A stretch of 64,000 nt of DNA, taken from Boesenbergia rotunda (lineage: Eukaryota; Streptophyta; Magnoliopsida; Zingiberales; Zingiberaceae). The notes below the pieces were generated by a model. It worked only from the letters and a program-made list of their open reading frames with translations. It ran no database searches and had not been told where the DNA came from. Numbering within the stretch: position 1 is the first letter of the stretch; every line of letters begins with the position of its first letter. A program made the translations under genes and the position numbers. This document shows, piece by piece, positions 1 through 10,551 of this stretch. The stretch is from positions 1-64,000 of the forward strand of contig JAGFNQ010000188.1 of the NCBI GenBank assembly GCA_024364735.1. The letters run 5' to 3'.

Positions 1-817
1 ACAAAAATAATAAACAATAAAACCAATGTTAACTCCTGATTTACTTGGTATCCACCTCCAAGAGGTGACTAATCCAAGGATCCACACAGCGCGCACAAGC
101 TCCACTATGAACTTCTCCTTCAAGGTGGAGAAACCTTCACAAGATCTTCCCTTCCTCTTGTACAAGATGAAATTAAAGTAGGAGGAAGAGAATGAGACTT
201 TGTGCACTTAGAATAAGATTTTACACTTTAGAACCGCAATCCTATTCTGCTCAAGTCTCTCCTTAAATAGAGGAGAGAACTGTTCCTAAAATAGTTCAGT
301 CCCGACGCCAAGGGCAGTCGACTTGATTGCCTAGCCAGTAGCTAGCCAACGGCTATATTTTTGAACTGATCAGTCTACTGGTGCCTGGACTAGTCGACTG
401 ATCTTTCTGTGAGTTCTGGCAGTCAACTGTCCTTCCTGCAGTCGACTGCCCAACTTACATTTCCACTCAAACTTACTCCAAGACCACCATTCGCATATGC
501 CTTGAAGTCCACTCCCTTGGCTCGCCCTTTGAAGTTCTCTCCTTGGCTTTCGTCCCTCAGATGCTCACACAAGCCCGTGGCTTGCCTCCATGTCATCCTT
601 CGCGTATGCCCTTGAAGTCTACTTCCCCGGCTTTCCCTTGGAGTCCTCTTCCTTCGGCTCTCGTCTCTCGGATGCATACTTCATGTGTGATTTACCAAGT
701 TCTGCATGACTCAACCACACATATCAAACCAATATGACAACCTAACTTAATCATATTGACACACACACATCAAAACCTATGATCCACTTGATCATACTTG
801 GGTCGATTGCTCTGACA
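1..817 (-). repeat. LTR of Copia family B (copy B3), cut by window edge
   Basis: On the minus strand this matches the 5' and middle parts of the LTR at 27051-27995: the start with the ATCGACCC word, then the GTGTGATTGAG-like stretch, the CAGTCGACTG palindromes near 300-460, and the GGATCCTTGGATTAGTCACC stretch near 75-100. It starts with TG at 817. No polypurine tract lies next to position 818, so it is the 5' LTR of a minus-strand element or a solo LTR. Its 3' end lies beyond position 1. It has no coding potential; the short reading frames near 409-737 run through repeat sequence. Confidence 0.85.
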
Positions 818-1558
818 AGATCTGCCAATCGATTGAGTGATCGATTGGCGTAGGATTATCACGTGAACAAAAGCATGCTGAATCGATTGGATAATCGCTT
901 TAGCATCCTATTAATCGATTGCCCAATCGATTAAGTAGGACCGTAATCGATTGATTAATCGATTATGGTTGTATTGCACGAGAGCACAGAAAGGTACTAA
1001 ATCGATTCAACAATCGATTAAGATTTTCTTAATCAGTTGGTTAATCGATTAAGGTTCAAAAATAGCAGTTGAACGGCTAGTCTGACATAGTAATCGATTG
1101 GGTAAACCCTAGGTCACGGGTATATAGATTTTTCACCCAGGTTGAAACGACAGCTCTTCGCTCATCTTCCTCTCTTTTCCATCGTCATTTCAAGAGAAGT
1201 CTTGGAGCATAGTACTGCTGCATTTCCAAGGTTCTAGAGGTGATTCCAAGCTAGAAGAAAATAAGAAAAGCAAAGAGAGTTTATTGTTGTAAATCTTGTA
1301 AGATTTCATTTGTGTTTTGCTTGTTCTTCGTGGTAAGCTTGCACAAGGCTTCTCCATCTCAACAAAGGAGATCTTTCATACTGTATGAGAGAATGAGAAA
1401 GAGAAGATCCTTGAATTAGTCACCTGAAAGAGATGGATATGATCATGGTAAAACAAAGGTGTTAGCGCTTGCTCAAGTTTTTGCCACAATAAATCTTCAT
1501 CGAGCAAAGATCCGAGCTAATCACCCCACCCCCTCTAGCTTGCCTACCGGTCCTAACA
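818..1558 (+). repeat. Partial 5' LTR of Copia element H (ATCGAT-rich)
   Basis: This is a truncated LTR ending in TCCTAACA at 1558, preceded by the CACCCCACCCCCTCT tract that closes the Sirevirus LTRs of this window. The upstream half holds about ten copies of the palindrome AATCGATT between 826 and 1107, then a TATA box at 1121 and a leader-like GA-rich stretch. Its left part is cut by LTR B3. Element H follows with a gag leader and a decayed gag. The usual primer binding site (TGGTATCAGAGC) is not visible after the LTR and seems to be lost. Confidence 0.75.
1121..1128 (+). promoter_or_regulatory. TATA box of LTR H
   Basis: TATATAGA follows the AATCGATT cluster and precedes the pyrimidine-rich start region, as in the other LTRs of the window. 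Only the sequence match supports it. Confidence 0.5.
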
Positions 1559-1680
1559 ATCGCCTCTTCTAACAAATCTGTCATTATTATTTTTTGATTT
1601 TTTTTTATTTTTTGCTCAAAATTAGTGCAACACTACTTAATCCATTTTTTCACCTTAATCTCTTCTACGACACTACTAAT

Positions 1681-1697
1681 CCAAGACCTAGTCTTGG
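1681..1697 (+). promoter_or_regulatory. Leader hairpin upstream of gag (element H)
   Basis: CCAAGACCTAGTCTTGG forms a perfect 7 bp stem with a 3-nt loop, preceded by CACTACTAAT and ending 41 nt before the gag ATG at 1739. The same hairpin occurs at 23207-23223, 40734-40750 (minus strand) and 43623-43639, each 27-41 nt before a gag start. A role in RNA packaging, dimerisation or translation is inference. Confidence 0.6.
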
Positions 1698-1738
1698 AAC
1701 ATTCTTTTCGTTTTATTTCTTCGTGTAAGATTTGATTG

Positions 1739-2371
1739 ATGGCCCATCAAAAAGGCTACAGTACTAATCGTCCACCTCTTTTTTCTGGTGAAGACTTTGG
1801 CTACTAGAAGGGTCGAATGGAATACCACTTGAAGACCCAAGTGAAGATGCAGATTATAATTCAAACTGGATTCACACTCCCCATCAAAGATGGGGAACCC
1901 CTCATATATGACAAATAGAACGAACAATAATGAAGAAAATTGAGACCAACACCGAAGCAACTCAAACCCTATAATGCGACCTGATAAAGAGGAGCTAAAT
2001 TGAGTTGGCCCCTTCAAAAATGCCAAGAACCTATGGGAGAAACTGATAGAGCTACATGAAAGAACCTCCGATACAAAGGTTAGTAAGTGTGATTTAATTT
2101 TAAATAAATTGTATAACATTAAATGCAGGAAGGAGAATGGACAAGCCCGTTGCATGCTTGGATCTAAGATATACTCAAAGACCTCTACTCAATTAGACAG
2201 AAAATAGAGAATTGAGATATTATAAGATATACATACAAACCTTGTCTAAGAATACCTTCTGAGCATCTATGGTAGATGCCTACAAGTTTAGGATTCCACG
2301 GATCTTTCAATTATTAAACTAGATGAATTGTTTTCCGAATTTGAGTTACATGGACAAATTAATGTGTGCCC
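1739..2371 (+). pseudogene. gag: Copia gag pseudogene, N-terminal part (element H)
   Basis: The frame from ATG 1739 begins MAHQKGYSTNRPPLFSGEDF, clearly related to the gag starts at 23254 and 40706. It includes the region around the Y/W-K-x-R-M-E motif where nucleic-acid-chaperone gags of Sireviruses begin. Numerous stop codons and frame changes follow (for example at the expected tryptophan after GEDFGY), so it is non-functional. It stops at TGCCC (2367-2371), which is duplicated at 9738-9742 on the far side of TRIM-a, and gag resumes there. Gag forms the virus-like particle that packages element RNA in the cytoplasm. Confidence 0.8.
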
Positions 2372-2569
2372 TATTAAGACTGAAAGGAATTTAGATATTT
2401 CCATAATAGTATAATATTGTCTACTTTGGGCCTACGCCCTCATGGTTTTACTCTTAGGCTCTCCCAAAAGGTGTCATTCCAATGGAGATATTTTTTTCTT
2501 TTATAAGCCTATGATCTTTCTCATGTGTTTTTGATGTGGGACTATGTTTGTAACCTTACAACCCCAACA
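2372..2569 (-). repeat. TRIM-a LTR copy 1
   Basis: 198 bp. Its 3' end (plus coordinate 2372) is slightly mutated (TATTAAGACTG for TGTTAGGACCG). The adjacent 2570-2581 is the G-rich polypurine tract on the minus strand. Confidence 0.8.
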
Positions 2570-2859
2570 ATCCCCCCCTCAAATAAAGGACCACAAGCCC
2601 CCTCTCAAGCGGGAACCCTTTCCGTTTGATGTTCGATCCTCAACCCACCAGGACTTTCTGTCCCTCGGTCAACTCGACCTACTTGGACTTTACCGCCTAG
2701 CCGCAACTAGCACTTCTCCATCTAGTGTCTGGTCCTCTTGATCAAGACACGGGAGCCCACACATCCTTTATTCAAGGCTTAACCCATATGGTTAGATCTA
2801 GATCATGGCTCTAGCTTGTGCTTCTTTCGGCGGTTAGTCCCACTACTAGAATTTTTGCA

Positions 2860-3118
2860 TTCAACAACACATAATCGACAACGATTTTTTGATAAAGTGT
2901 TGTCTTATGTCAATTTAACAACAGTTTTAGTATTAACCGTTGTTGTTGTTGGTCTGTATACGTAAAAAGACAACAGTAATAACAAAATGTTGTCGTATGT
3001 ATACTCAACGACAACAGTTGTCTATAGGCGGGATTTACAACAACTGATGTGATAAACTGTTGTCTATTATGACAATAGACAACAGTTATATTAAACTGTT
3101 GTTGTTGTATTGTTGTGC
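2860..3118. repeat. Left subterminal repeats of the CACTA element
   Basis: Repeated short units of the form ACAACAGTT/AACTGTTGT in both orientations lie within 260 bp of the left end. They mirror the right end, as expected for transposase binding sites. Confidence 0.7.
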
Positions 3119-3129
3119 TGTTCAATCAA

Positions 3130-3590
3130 TAAACAAAATCAACGGTGGATATCCAACTGCAAAAAAACAACCATTTCCGATTCTCTCACACAAACCCCTC
3201 GCAGCCACGAGTCGACGCCTCTCCCCCTTCTTCATCGCCCGAGTCCAAGGAAGCCCCGAGAGCGGCGCTTCCTTTCACCCTCGCAAGGTGAGCCCCGACT
3301 CCTCTCGCTCTCTTCTTCTTCATCGCGCAAGCAAGGAGGCGACGCCTCCTCACTTACCTTTTCTTCTTCCTCGATCGTGTGCCCTAGCTACTGACGCCCA
3401 GGCAAGCAGTACCCTTCGCTCAACCCCTTAATCGAATCGCTCCTCTTTAGCCTATCCTCCGCGCAAATCTTCGTATAGTTAACCCTACGTTCGGTGCTTT
3501 AACCGCTGCAGTTGATTCAATCGAAGAGGACAAGAGGCGAACGGGTCGAAGACGGAACCGCCTCTAGGGACAGGCCATTGTACGAGGTTA
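3130..3590. other. GC-rich segment inside CACTA, possible captured host sequence
   Basis: About 460 bp of cytosine- and TC-rich sequence contrast with the AT-rich remainder of the transposon. It contains a GCAAG/GTGAGC splice-donor-like junction near 3285. Overlapping short reading frames (for example 3060-3431) are low-complexity serine/arginine/proline strings and I do not recognise a protein. It could be a captured 5' untranslated region or exon, or an old autonomous element's leader. Confidence 0.35.
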
Positions 3591-3760
3591 CACTACAAGA
3601 AAAAATAGCTTTCGTGACACTTTCTTAATGACATTTATTAAAATGTGTCATTGATTTATATATATCATGACATTGATTAAAAATAAATAAAAAAATAAAA
3701 TAAAAATCTGATTAAGTATATTGTGATGATATTTATAATAAATGTCACTAAAAATCTACT
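3591..3760 (+). mobile_element. Left end of a second CACTA-type element (truncated)
   Basis: CACTACAAGAAAAAATAGC at 3591 is a canonical CACTA terminus and differs from the host element's. It is followed by subterminal repeats TGACAT/ATGTCA up to about 3750. I found no matching right end before 8674, so the nested copy is truncated or this is an alternative old terminus. Confidence 0.45.
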
Positions 3761-6700
3761 CTTTCATAAATTTTTGGAGGGTTTTTTTTATTAAGTATCT
3801 CCCTCCAAAAATTTCACTCACTCGCGCCCACTGCCCGAACCCATCAAAAAGAAAGCGCCCTGTCCTAATTTTCACTCCCTCACTCGCCGACCATGACTCG
3901 CGATATCCCTAATTTTCACGCTCTCACAACTCTCCCCCGCCGACCACCAGCGTCGTTGGCCTCGCCATCTAGCCCACCGCGCGACCACCAGCACCTGCCA
4001 CCAGATCCCTAACTATCAGCCCGCGCGACTCTCCCCCCACCCTCACTATCAGCGTCGTCTACCTCGGCATTTGCCCTGTCAGCCACCAGCACCAGCCACC
4101 AATGTCGTCTGCTCCGCCGGCTACCAGTGTCGTCTGCTCCGTCGTCTACCCTGTTGAGATCCAAACCTAGGTTGCAAGTTTCTTTCCTCTTCCACCGTTT
4201 CGCGATCCGAACCCTAGGTTGCAAGTTTCTACGTGCTCTATTTCGTTTGAAGAATTTTAATTGGTTTTTGGTTGATTTCTGTGATTTCTTGTTGTTCTTT
4301 TGAAGATTGAGTGATTTATAAGTTTCTATGTGCTCTAATTTTCTGTAATTTTCCCCCACCCTCAATGCTAGTTACCTATCATTAGTTTGTTAATCTAATC
4401 ATGAAATCCTTTGATCAAGCTACAGGTGAATTATTGTTAAATCAGGAGTTATGTGATTAAGCTATAGTTACCCATCATCAGTTACCTATAATTTTCTATG
4501 ATCATCAGTTTCTATGTGCTCTAATTATTGCTAAATTATTTTGCTGACAACCAACATACAAATAAAGTAATGCTATTGATCTCTATTTTGTCATGCTATT
4601 GTCAGGATTTTAGCATTTTTAAATAGTTATCTTGTGTGAATGTGAAGCTTCTCGTACATCATTCACAAGAGATTCATCTACAGATGTAATGTAAATTTGA
4701 ACTTTTGCTAATGTTGTTATTCATGTCTTCTTAGTTAAACCTCCACTAGAAGCTCATATATGTCATAGAAGTTTCATCTTTGTTGGTAGAACATCACAAA
4801 CCTAAACAAATACAACAGAAATTAAATGTAGTGTAAGCCTATATACATACAAAAAGAATTCAAATCTAGATAATATGAAAGCTATAGTATCACAAAAATT
4901 GAAAAAGATGTCAACCTTTCAAATTTCTCTAAACTTCTCCATCAACTCTCCATTCAAAGAAAAGTGAAAAACCTAAGTTCATCTACTTCCTAAACCTTTG
5001 TAATTAAAGAATAAACTTAATTAATCAGAACCCATTCCTAAGTTTAGGGGTTATGAAACAAGTTCAACATTGATATCCAAGTAAGTATTTAGTTTTGTCT
5101 TTTCCTACAAATTTACTAGTTTCTTTTATAAATTTGTTCCGTTTTCTTCATATACACTATTATTTGGTTGATCAAAATTGTTATTTACAAGGTGCTCACC
5201 ATGGCTTGTGACATGTAGTTCCTTGTCTGTCAGCATATCATTGCCCCTTTTTGTCCATTGTATAAGTATTAGATGGCTTAATTTATTTATTTTACCCTTG
5301 TATGGAAAGATACAGAGTTAGTTATTGAGGAGGAAGGAATTAGTTTTAAAATTTTAAACTTCATATGACCCATCTATGAAAACTGGTTTCATGCATTAGG
5401 TCCTCAATCAAGAAATCCTTTACTTTATTCTGTAGTTCATTCTATATAGAAATTGTTTGCATTTGTTCTTTTAGTGATCAACACATTTTGACCCATTGTA
5501 ATCAATAATATGGAATTAGTATAAAATACCATCTTCGAGAGTTATTACTCTTTGCTGCTGACTTTGCTGATTTGATGTACAGGGCCAACATCTGCTACCC
5601 TTGAAAGAGTTTTTTGAGGTGGGTACTTTATGGAAAATCAAGTTTCTGATTTGTGACTTAAATACTTGAAACATAAATTGTCATATAGCTACGGGATGGA
5701 AAATTTTTGGTAACCTGATGGATGCTGGAATGTGTTCAATTTGTGGTGAAGAGAGCTTTATAAAATGTAGCTTGTGTTTATATTAATCCTTAACTTCAAA
5801 CTAGAAGATTCATAGTGTGCACAACATATTGTTATTGTACATATCATGTTTATTAGGGCAAACTTGCTAGATGGAGTTTGGGGGTAAGATGAAAAGTACA
5901 AGAGGGCATGACTGAGTTTGATGGTTCAATTAGTTGTATCGATCAGACAGGTTAACTTGAAAACTAACATCATGAATATCATTTGCATTTTTATAAATTC
6001 CACATTTTATAAAAATTTAGTTTAAAAAAATTTGAATTATTAGGTTAGTTAACCTGAAAATTGACACCATACATATGATTTGTATTTTTATAGATACACC
6101 ACATATGTAGTAAAGAATAGTTGAATCAGTTAGACTATATGAATTTGGTTTCAATATGAATTTGGTTTAATGCTTATTTCATGCTTTAATTATCCTATAT
6201 AATTTATTTTTGATAGAAATGACTCTTAAAAATAAAAATGTTAGAAAATCTCATTTTCAACTTTAAGGATGCTCTTGGAGGAATGATCTTTTACCAAGAT
6301 TTGAGGATGCATTTGGAGGAATGATAGCTTGGTCTTGTCATCTGGTATGATATTTAATTTTTTAATTAACTGCTATTATTATATATGTCTTTATGTTAGT
6401 GTCTTATAAAACGAATATTAATTATATTTGCAGTTAATGGTTAATGAAGAAGACTTCTAGTAAGTGTATGAGGTTAGATTTTTAATTTTGTTGATATGTG
6501 TTGTCTTTCTTTTTTTCCCAAATTTCTATGTTTATTTTTTTTTTGAATCTAAATGTGCTTATTCTGATGTGTGCAGGCTCATTAAATTGAATAGAATATA
6601 TGTCTAGTATAATAACATTATGAGCTCGCCTCTACTATAATGTATGGTGGTGTGTTTCTCTTTTACAGAATGGAACTCTTACTAACCATATTTTATTATG

Positions 6701-8149
6701 AAATTTATCCCCTTTCACATTGAGTTAATATGATTCCTTTGTTACTTCATCGATGGGCGTTTTTGAGAAAATAAAATGCTTCACGCATCAAAACAATATA
6801 TGTCTAGTTGAATCTTGTTTCTCTTTTACACTATGCATGCTTCACGCATCAAAACAAGATGATAAATCCTTGATTCCTTGCTCAAGAAGTGTACTTATAG
6901 AAATTCTTGGGTAATAAAAATTTGAGAAAATAAAATGTACACAAGGGGTTGGGCATTTTTGTATTGAAACTTTCCTCATTAATTAGAAGTAGGCAACATA
7001 TAGCGAGCATTTTATGTATTTGAAGAAATCTGTCTTGTTTGAGTTAGATAATGGTAAGGTGCTTGTATGTTGTTCTTGGCTAATCTTTCATTTTGGCCAA
7101 ATTCCCAATTTGCTAATCATTGCTCTTGTCAAGCACAAACCAGAATTGCATCTTGTGTTTATATCCATGTGGTAATTTAGTCTATCGCTAAAAGTATATC
7201 TTCCCCTAAAGATCCTGTTGTAGTCATGAGAGTTTGTCTCCTCTTCTCCCGTTGTCTTCTCATTTTTTTTTTGGGTTCATTTTAGCCTTGTCAAAGATAT
7301 ATATTGCTAACATTTGAAACTGACAGTATATGTTCACTTCTAGCCTTCTAGGGAAGCCAACGTAGATCAACCAAGAAGGGTGCAATGCTCTACTGGTAGC
7401 AGCAATGTGTATGAGGTTTAGGGGTGGTATGCATTACATGTTTTTCTTTTTGTCAGAAAATGTCCAACAAGAAAGTATTATTAAACCTCTTTGATAGTCA
7501 TTCACGCATCCCTTTCATCCCTTTGGTTCAAAAACTAACACTAAAGAATTTCTGTCTGTCGGGAACAATAATCACTCAATTTCAACATCAACATGACAAT
7601 TTGTTAATGAGTATGTCTTCACTGATTGGTTTGAATTACAATTCTTTTATATATATATGACAATATCAACATCAACATGACAATTTGTCAATGAGTATGT
7701 CTTCACTGTTTGTTTGGTAGTTTGTTATTTTTGTTGTTTGTTGATACATATCTTCATGGATCATTTTTTATTGGACATATGCATTTAATAGAATAACTAA
7801 TTAGAGTGTTTGTTCTCTTTTTTCCAGCTGCAGGTACTTGTTCGTGATCATGTTTGAAGACCATTAATCTGACCTTCCAAGCTATAATTTTTGTGATTTG
7901 AACTTCATTGTAAGTTTAGTTGGGTCAGAATTATGAACCCTTGTAATTTGGGTCAGAAGATACTTTAGTGGTTTCGTCTGTAGAAAGGTTTTTGGACAAA
8001 AGATACTTTTGTGGTTTCGTCTGTAGAAAGCTTGTGGTGGATTTTTATTATAAATATGTTGATGATGTTTGATATATATAGTTTTTGTTTCGAGGTTAAA
8101 TTATTGCCTTTTAATTGAAAATATAATGGAAATATCTTTGTTGTCAAAT
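3761..8149. other. CACTA interior, no recognisable gene
   Basis: From 3880 to 4200 the sequence is C-rich with a small repeat (GTCGTCTGCTCC twice). After that it is AT-rich with no long reading frame and no recognisable transposase motif. Small direct repeats occur: CAACATCAACATGACAATTT (near 7580 and 7660), CTTCACGCATCAAAACAA (near 6780 and 6840) and TGGTTTCGTCTGTAGAAAG (near 7970 and 8010). It could be decayed transposase introns or captured non-coding DNA. Confidence 0.5.
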
Positions 8150-8660
8150 TGGTATAAAACTGTTGTGGAACAGTACAAACGCACAACAGATTTTTTTTAA
8201 AGCTAAACTGTTGTTGTAAATAAACGGTGGCATACGACAACACAGTGATAAAACTATTGTCGAATATAATAAAAGACAATGGTGAATATGGCATACGACA
8301 ACAGTGATAAACTGTTGTTATTGATATACGACAACGGTTATAAAAACTGTTGTCGAATATAATAAAAGACAACGGTGAATATGGCATACGACAACGGTGA
8401 TAAACTGTTGTTATTGATATACGACAACGGTTATAAAAACTGTTGTCGAATATAATAAAAGACAACAGTGAAAAACTGTTGTGAAAATGTTGTCGAATGT
8501 GATATACGACAACAGTGGAAAACTGTTGTCAAACTGTTGTCGTAGACCAAAACTACAACAGTGATTCACTGTTGTCGTAGACCCCCCCTTTAACAACATG
8601 GCCTTTAACAACAGTGGTATTTGGCCTACGACAACAGTGATTCACTGTTGTTAAATGCAT
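8150..8660. repeat. Right subterminal repeats of the CACTA element
   Basis: More than twenty copies of ACAACAGT, ACGACAACGG and ACTGTTGTCG in alternating orientation. Reading frames across it (7965-8465 minus) are translations of the repeat and not a gene. Confidence 0.75.
8275..8460. repeat. 93 bp tandem repeat, two copies
   Basis: Units start at 8275 and 8368, and the next begins diverging at 8461. The copies differ at only a few positions. They multiply the subterminal transposase-site motifs. Confidence 0.8.
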
Positions 8661-8691
8661 TTTTTCTAGTAGTGTCCGGTGAAGAGTGACC

Positions 8692-8704
8692 TGGCTTTGA
8701 TACC
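8692..8704 (-). promoter_or_regulatory. TRIM-a primer binding site (internal 1)
   Basis: TGGTATCAAAGCC on the minus strand, one mismatch from the initiator-tRNA-Met complement TGGTATCAGAGCC, directly after the LTR end. Confidence 0.65.
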
Positions 8705-8707
8705 AAT

Positions 8708-8834
8708 TGTTAGGACCGAAAGGAATTTAGATATCTCCATAATGGTATGATATTATCCACTTTGGGCCTAAGCCCTCATAGTTTTGCTCTTGGGCTCTCC
8801 CAAATGGCCTCATTCCAATGGAGATATCTTTTTC
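8708..8834 (-). repeat. TRIM-a LTR copy 2 (truncated)
   Basis: It matches the LTR from its 3' end for 127 bp, then passes straight into internal sequence (TTGATGTTCGATCC). The LTR 5' end and polypurine tract have been deleted. Confidence 0.7.
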
Positions 8835-9067
8835 CGTTTGATGTTCGATCCTCAACCCACCAGGACTTTCTACCCCTTGGTAAACTCGACCTACTAGGAC
8901 TTCACCGCCTAGCCGCAACTATGATTTCTCTGCTTGGTATCTGGTCCTCTTCATCAAGACACGGGAGCCCACACATCCTTTATTCAAGGCTTAACCCATA
9001 TGGTTAGATCTGGATCATGACTCTAGCTCATGCTTCTTCTGGCGGTTAGTCCGGTGAAGAGCGACCT

Positions 9068-9080
9068 GGCTCTGATACCA
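9068..9080 (-). promoter_or_regulatory. TRIM-a primer binding site (internal 2)
   Basis: TGGTATCAGAGCC on the minus strand matches the usual plant initiator-tRNA-Met primer site and sits 2 nt from LTR copy 3. Confidence 0.75.
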
Positions 9081-9082
9081 AT

Positions 9083-9282
9083 TGTTAGGATCGAAAGGAA
9101 TTTAGATATCTCCATAATGGTATGATATTGTCCACTTTGGGTTTAAGCCCGCATGGTTTTGCTCTTGGGCTCTCCCAAATGGCTTCATTCTAATGGAGAT
9201 ATCTTTTTTTTCCTTATAAGCCTATGATCTTGCCCATGTGTTTTCGATGTGGGACTATGCTTGCAACCTTGCAACCCCAACA
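9083..9282 (-). repeat. TRIM-a LTR copy 3 (complete)
   Basis: 200 bp with TG and CA ends. A C13-type run on the plus strand after it is the G-rich polypurine tract on the element strand. Confidence 0.8.
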
Positions 9283-9560
9283 ACCCCCCCCCCCTCAAAC
9301 AAATGACCATAAGCCCCCTCAAGTGGAAACCCTTTCCGTTTGATGTCCAATCCTCAACCCACCAGGACTTTCTGCCCCTCGGTCTACCCGACCTAATAGG
9401 ACTTCACCACCTAGCCGCAACTAGGACTTCTCTGCCTGGTGTCTGGTCCTCTTGATCAAGACACAAGAGCCCACACATCCTTTATTTAAGGCTTAACCCA
9501 CATGGTTAGATCTAGATCATGGCTCTAGCTCGTGCTTCTTCTGACGGTTAGTCTGGTGAA

Positions 9561-9737
9561 GATATCTCTATAATGGTATGATATTGTCCACTTTGGGCCT
9601 AAGCCCTCATGGTTTTGCTCTTGGATTCTCCCAAAAGAGCTCATTCCAATGAAGATATCTTTTTTCCTTTATAAGCCTATGATCTTTCCCATGTATTTTT
9701 GATGTGGGACTATGCTTGCAACATTGCAACCCCAACA
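9561..9737 (-). repeat. TRIM-a LTR copy 4 (truncated at its 3' end)
   Basis: It begins at GATATCTC within the LTR, fused to the internal GGTGAA. It ends at CCCCAACA next to the target duplication TGCCC. Confidence 0.75.
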
Positions 9738-9742
9738 TGCCC

Positions 9743-10551
9743 GACCGAGAAAGGTATTGTCTTGCTTGTAGGAAAATTCAAGACTAAGGAGTTAAAACCC
9801 AAACTTAGAACTAAACCAGAATCCGAAGATAAATCGGATTCAAAAGACGACAAAGAGATCATCTCCAAACTAGTCAACCTAGCTCAAAAAGTGCTAAAGA
9901 AAAAGAGGATGATCTAATTAAAGGCCCTAAAAGCAACCTGGTTTGAGTCGTCGAAAGAGTCGGATGAAGAAGAACAAGCTCAACTGAGACTATTGGCACT
10001 ACCGGTATAAGCTCAAGTTGTCGAGACTGATTCCGAAGTCGAGTTTGAAACCAAATCCAAAATAAAGTCCGAGACTAAATCGGAAGCTAAGTTAGAGAGA
10101 AGCCATAGATCCGTATCCTTTTCTGAAGGACCAAACACCGGTGTAAGTCCTATTTTAGTAGATAAACCATATAACTCAATTCCATATTTGACTCATAAAT
10201 TAGCTAAGTCCAATGTCCAGGTTAAGTCATTCCAAAAGGAGGTAAAAGTCATTAAGGAAGAGACTAACCCAAGTTCTTTGACTGAACCAGTTCAAAGTGA
10301 ACTTCAGCTCATGTCCAATGACTTGAGAAAGACAATTCCACTTTAAAAACTCAAGTCAAAGAACTTAAGGATTCATTGGAACGGTTCATTTTAGATTCCA
10401 AAAATTTTGATATGATTTTTGAAAAATAAAAGGTCATATACAATTAATCCGGACTAGGATATAGGGCTAAAACTAGATTTAAATCCTATTTATCAATTGT
10501 GAATAGATTTACTAGAAACTGAGTCTAAATATGAGTCCATAAAATTAGCTT
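9743..10551 (+). pseudogene. gag: Copia gag pseudogene, C-terminal part (element H)
   Basis: Gag resumes after TRIM-a with a TEKGIVLL-like stretch that aligns with the EKGFALFAG region of the gag at 39039-40706. An acidic, lysine-rich linker follows, then a coiled-coil-like stretch, and near 10400-10460 a NFDMIF..GLGYRAK stretch matching the conserved NLDLIL..GIGYKS motif near the gag C-terminus. No CCHC zinc knuckle is left and several stop codons interrupt it. TRIM-b begins right after it, following the duplicated GATTA (10552-10556). Confidence 0.75.

Larger units (their letters stand above)
2841..8674. mobile_element. Non-autonomous CACTA (En/Spm-type) DNA transposon
   Basis: The termini are CACTACTAGAA at 2841 and its reverse complement ending at 8674. 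The inverted repeat extends, with a few mismatches, through TGCATT and AACAAC. The flanks are the 3 bp duplication TCC (2838-2840 and 8675-8677), the length known for CACTA elements. Removing the element restores a continuous TRIM internal region. Both ends carry dense subterminal copies of ACAACAGT and ACTGTTGT, the sort of sites CACTA transposases bind. I see no transposase domain in the 5.8 kb, so it would depend on a related element. The interior has a GC-rich block at about 3130-3590 and 3880-4200, then AT-rich sequence. Confidence 0.85.
2372..9737 (-). mobile_element. TRIM-a: four-LTR concatemeric TRIM, with nested CACTA
   Basis: This is a terminal-repeat retrotransposon in miniature, read on the minus strand. 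LTRs of about 198 bp begin TGTTGGGGTTGCAAGG and end CGGTCCTAACA. Each junction carries the primer binding site TGGTATCAGAGCC next to one LTR and a G-rich polypurine tract next to the other. Four LTR copies (2372-2569, 8708-8834, 9083-9282, 9561-9737) alternate with three internal segments of about 300 bp or less. There is no coding sequence, as expected for a TRIM. The outer 5 bp direct repeats TGCCC at 2367-2371 and 9738-9742 show that the whole array is one insertion later expanded. A CACTA transposon sits in the first internal segment. Confidence 0.85.

Noticed and set aside
826..1107. Regular short palindromes resembling a CRISPR array
   Set aside because: The spacing is irregular and spacers are not unique. 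The sequence is a plant LTR.
3060..3431. 123-residue frame as a CACTA transposase exon
   Set aside because: Low-complexity serine/proline/arginine composition and no transposase motif; overlapping frames are equally open.
7965..8465. 166-residue minus-strand frame with internal repeats
   Set aside because: It is produced by the 93 bp tandem units of the CACTA subterminal region.
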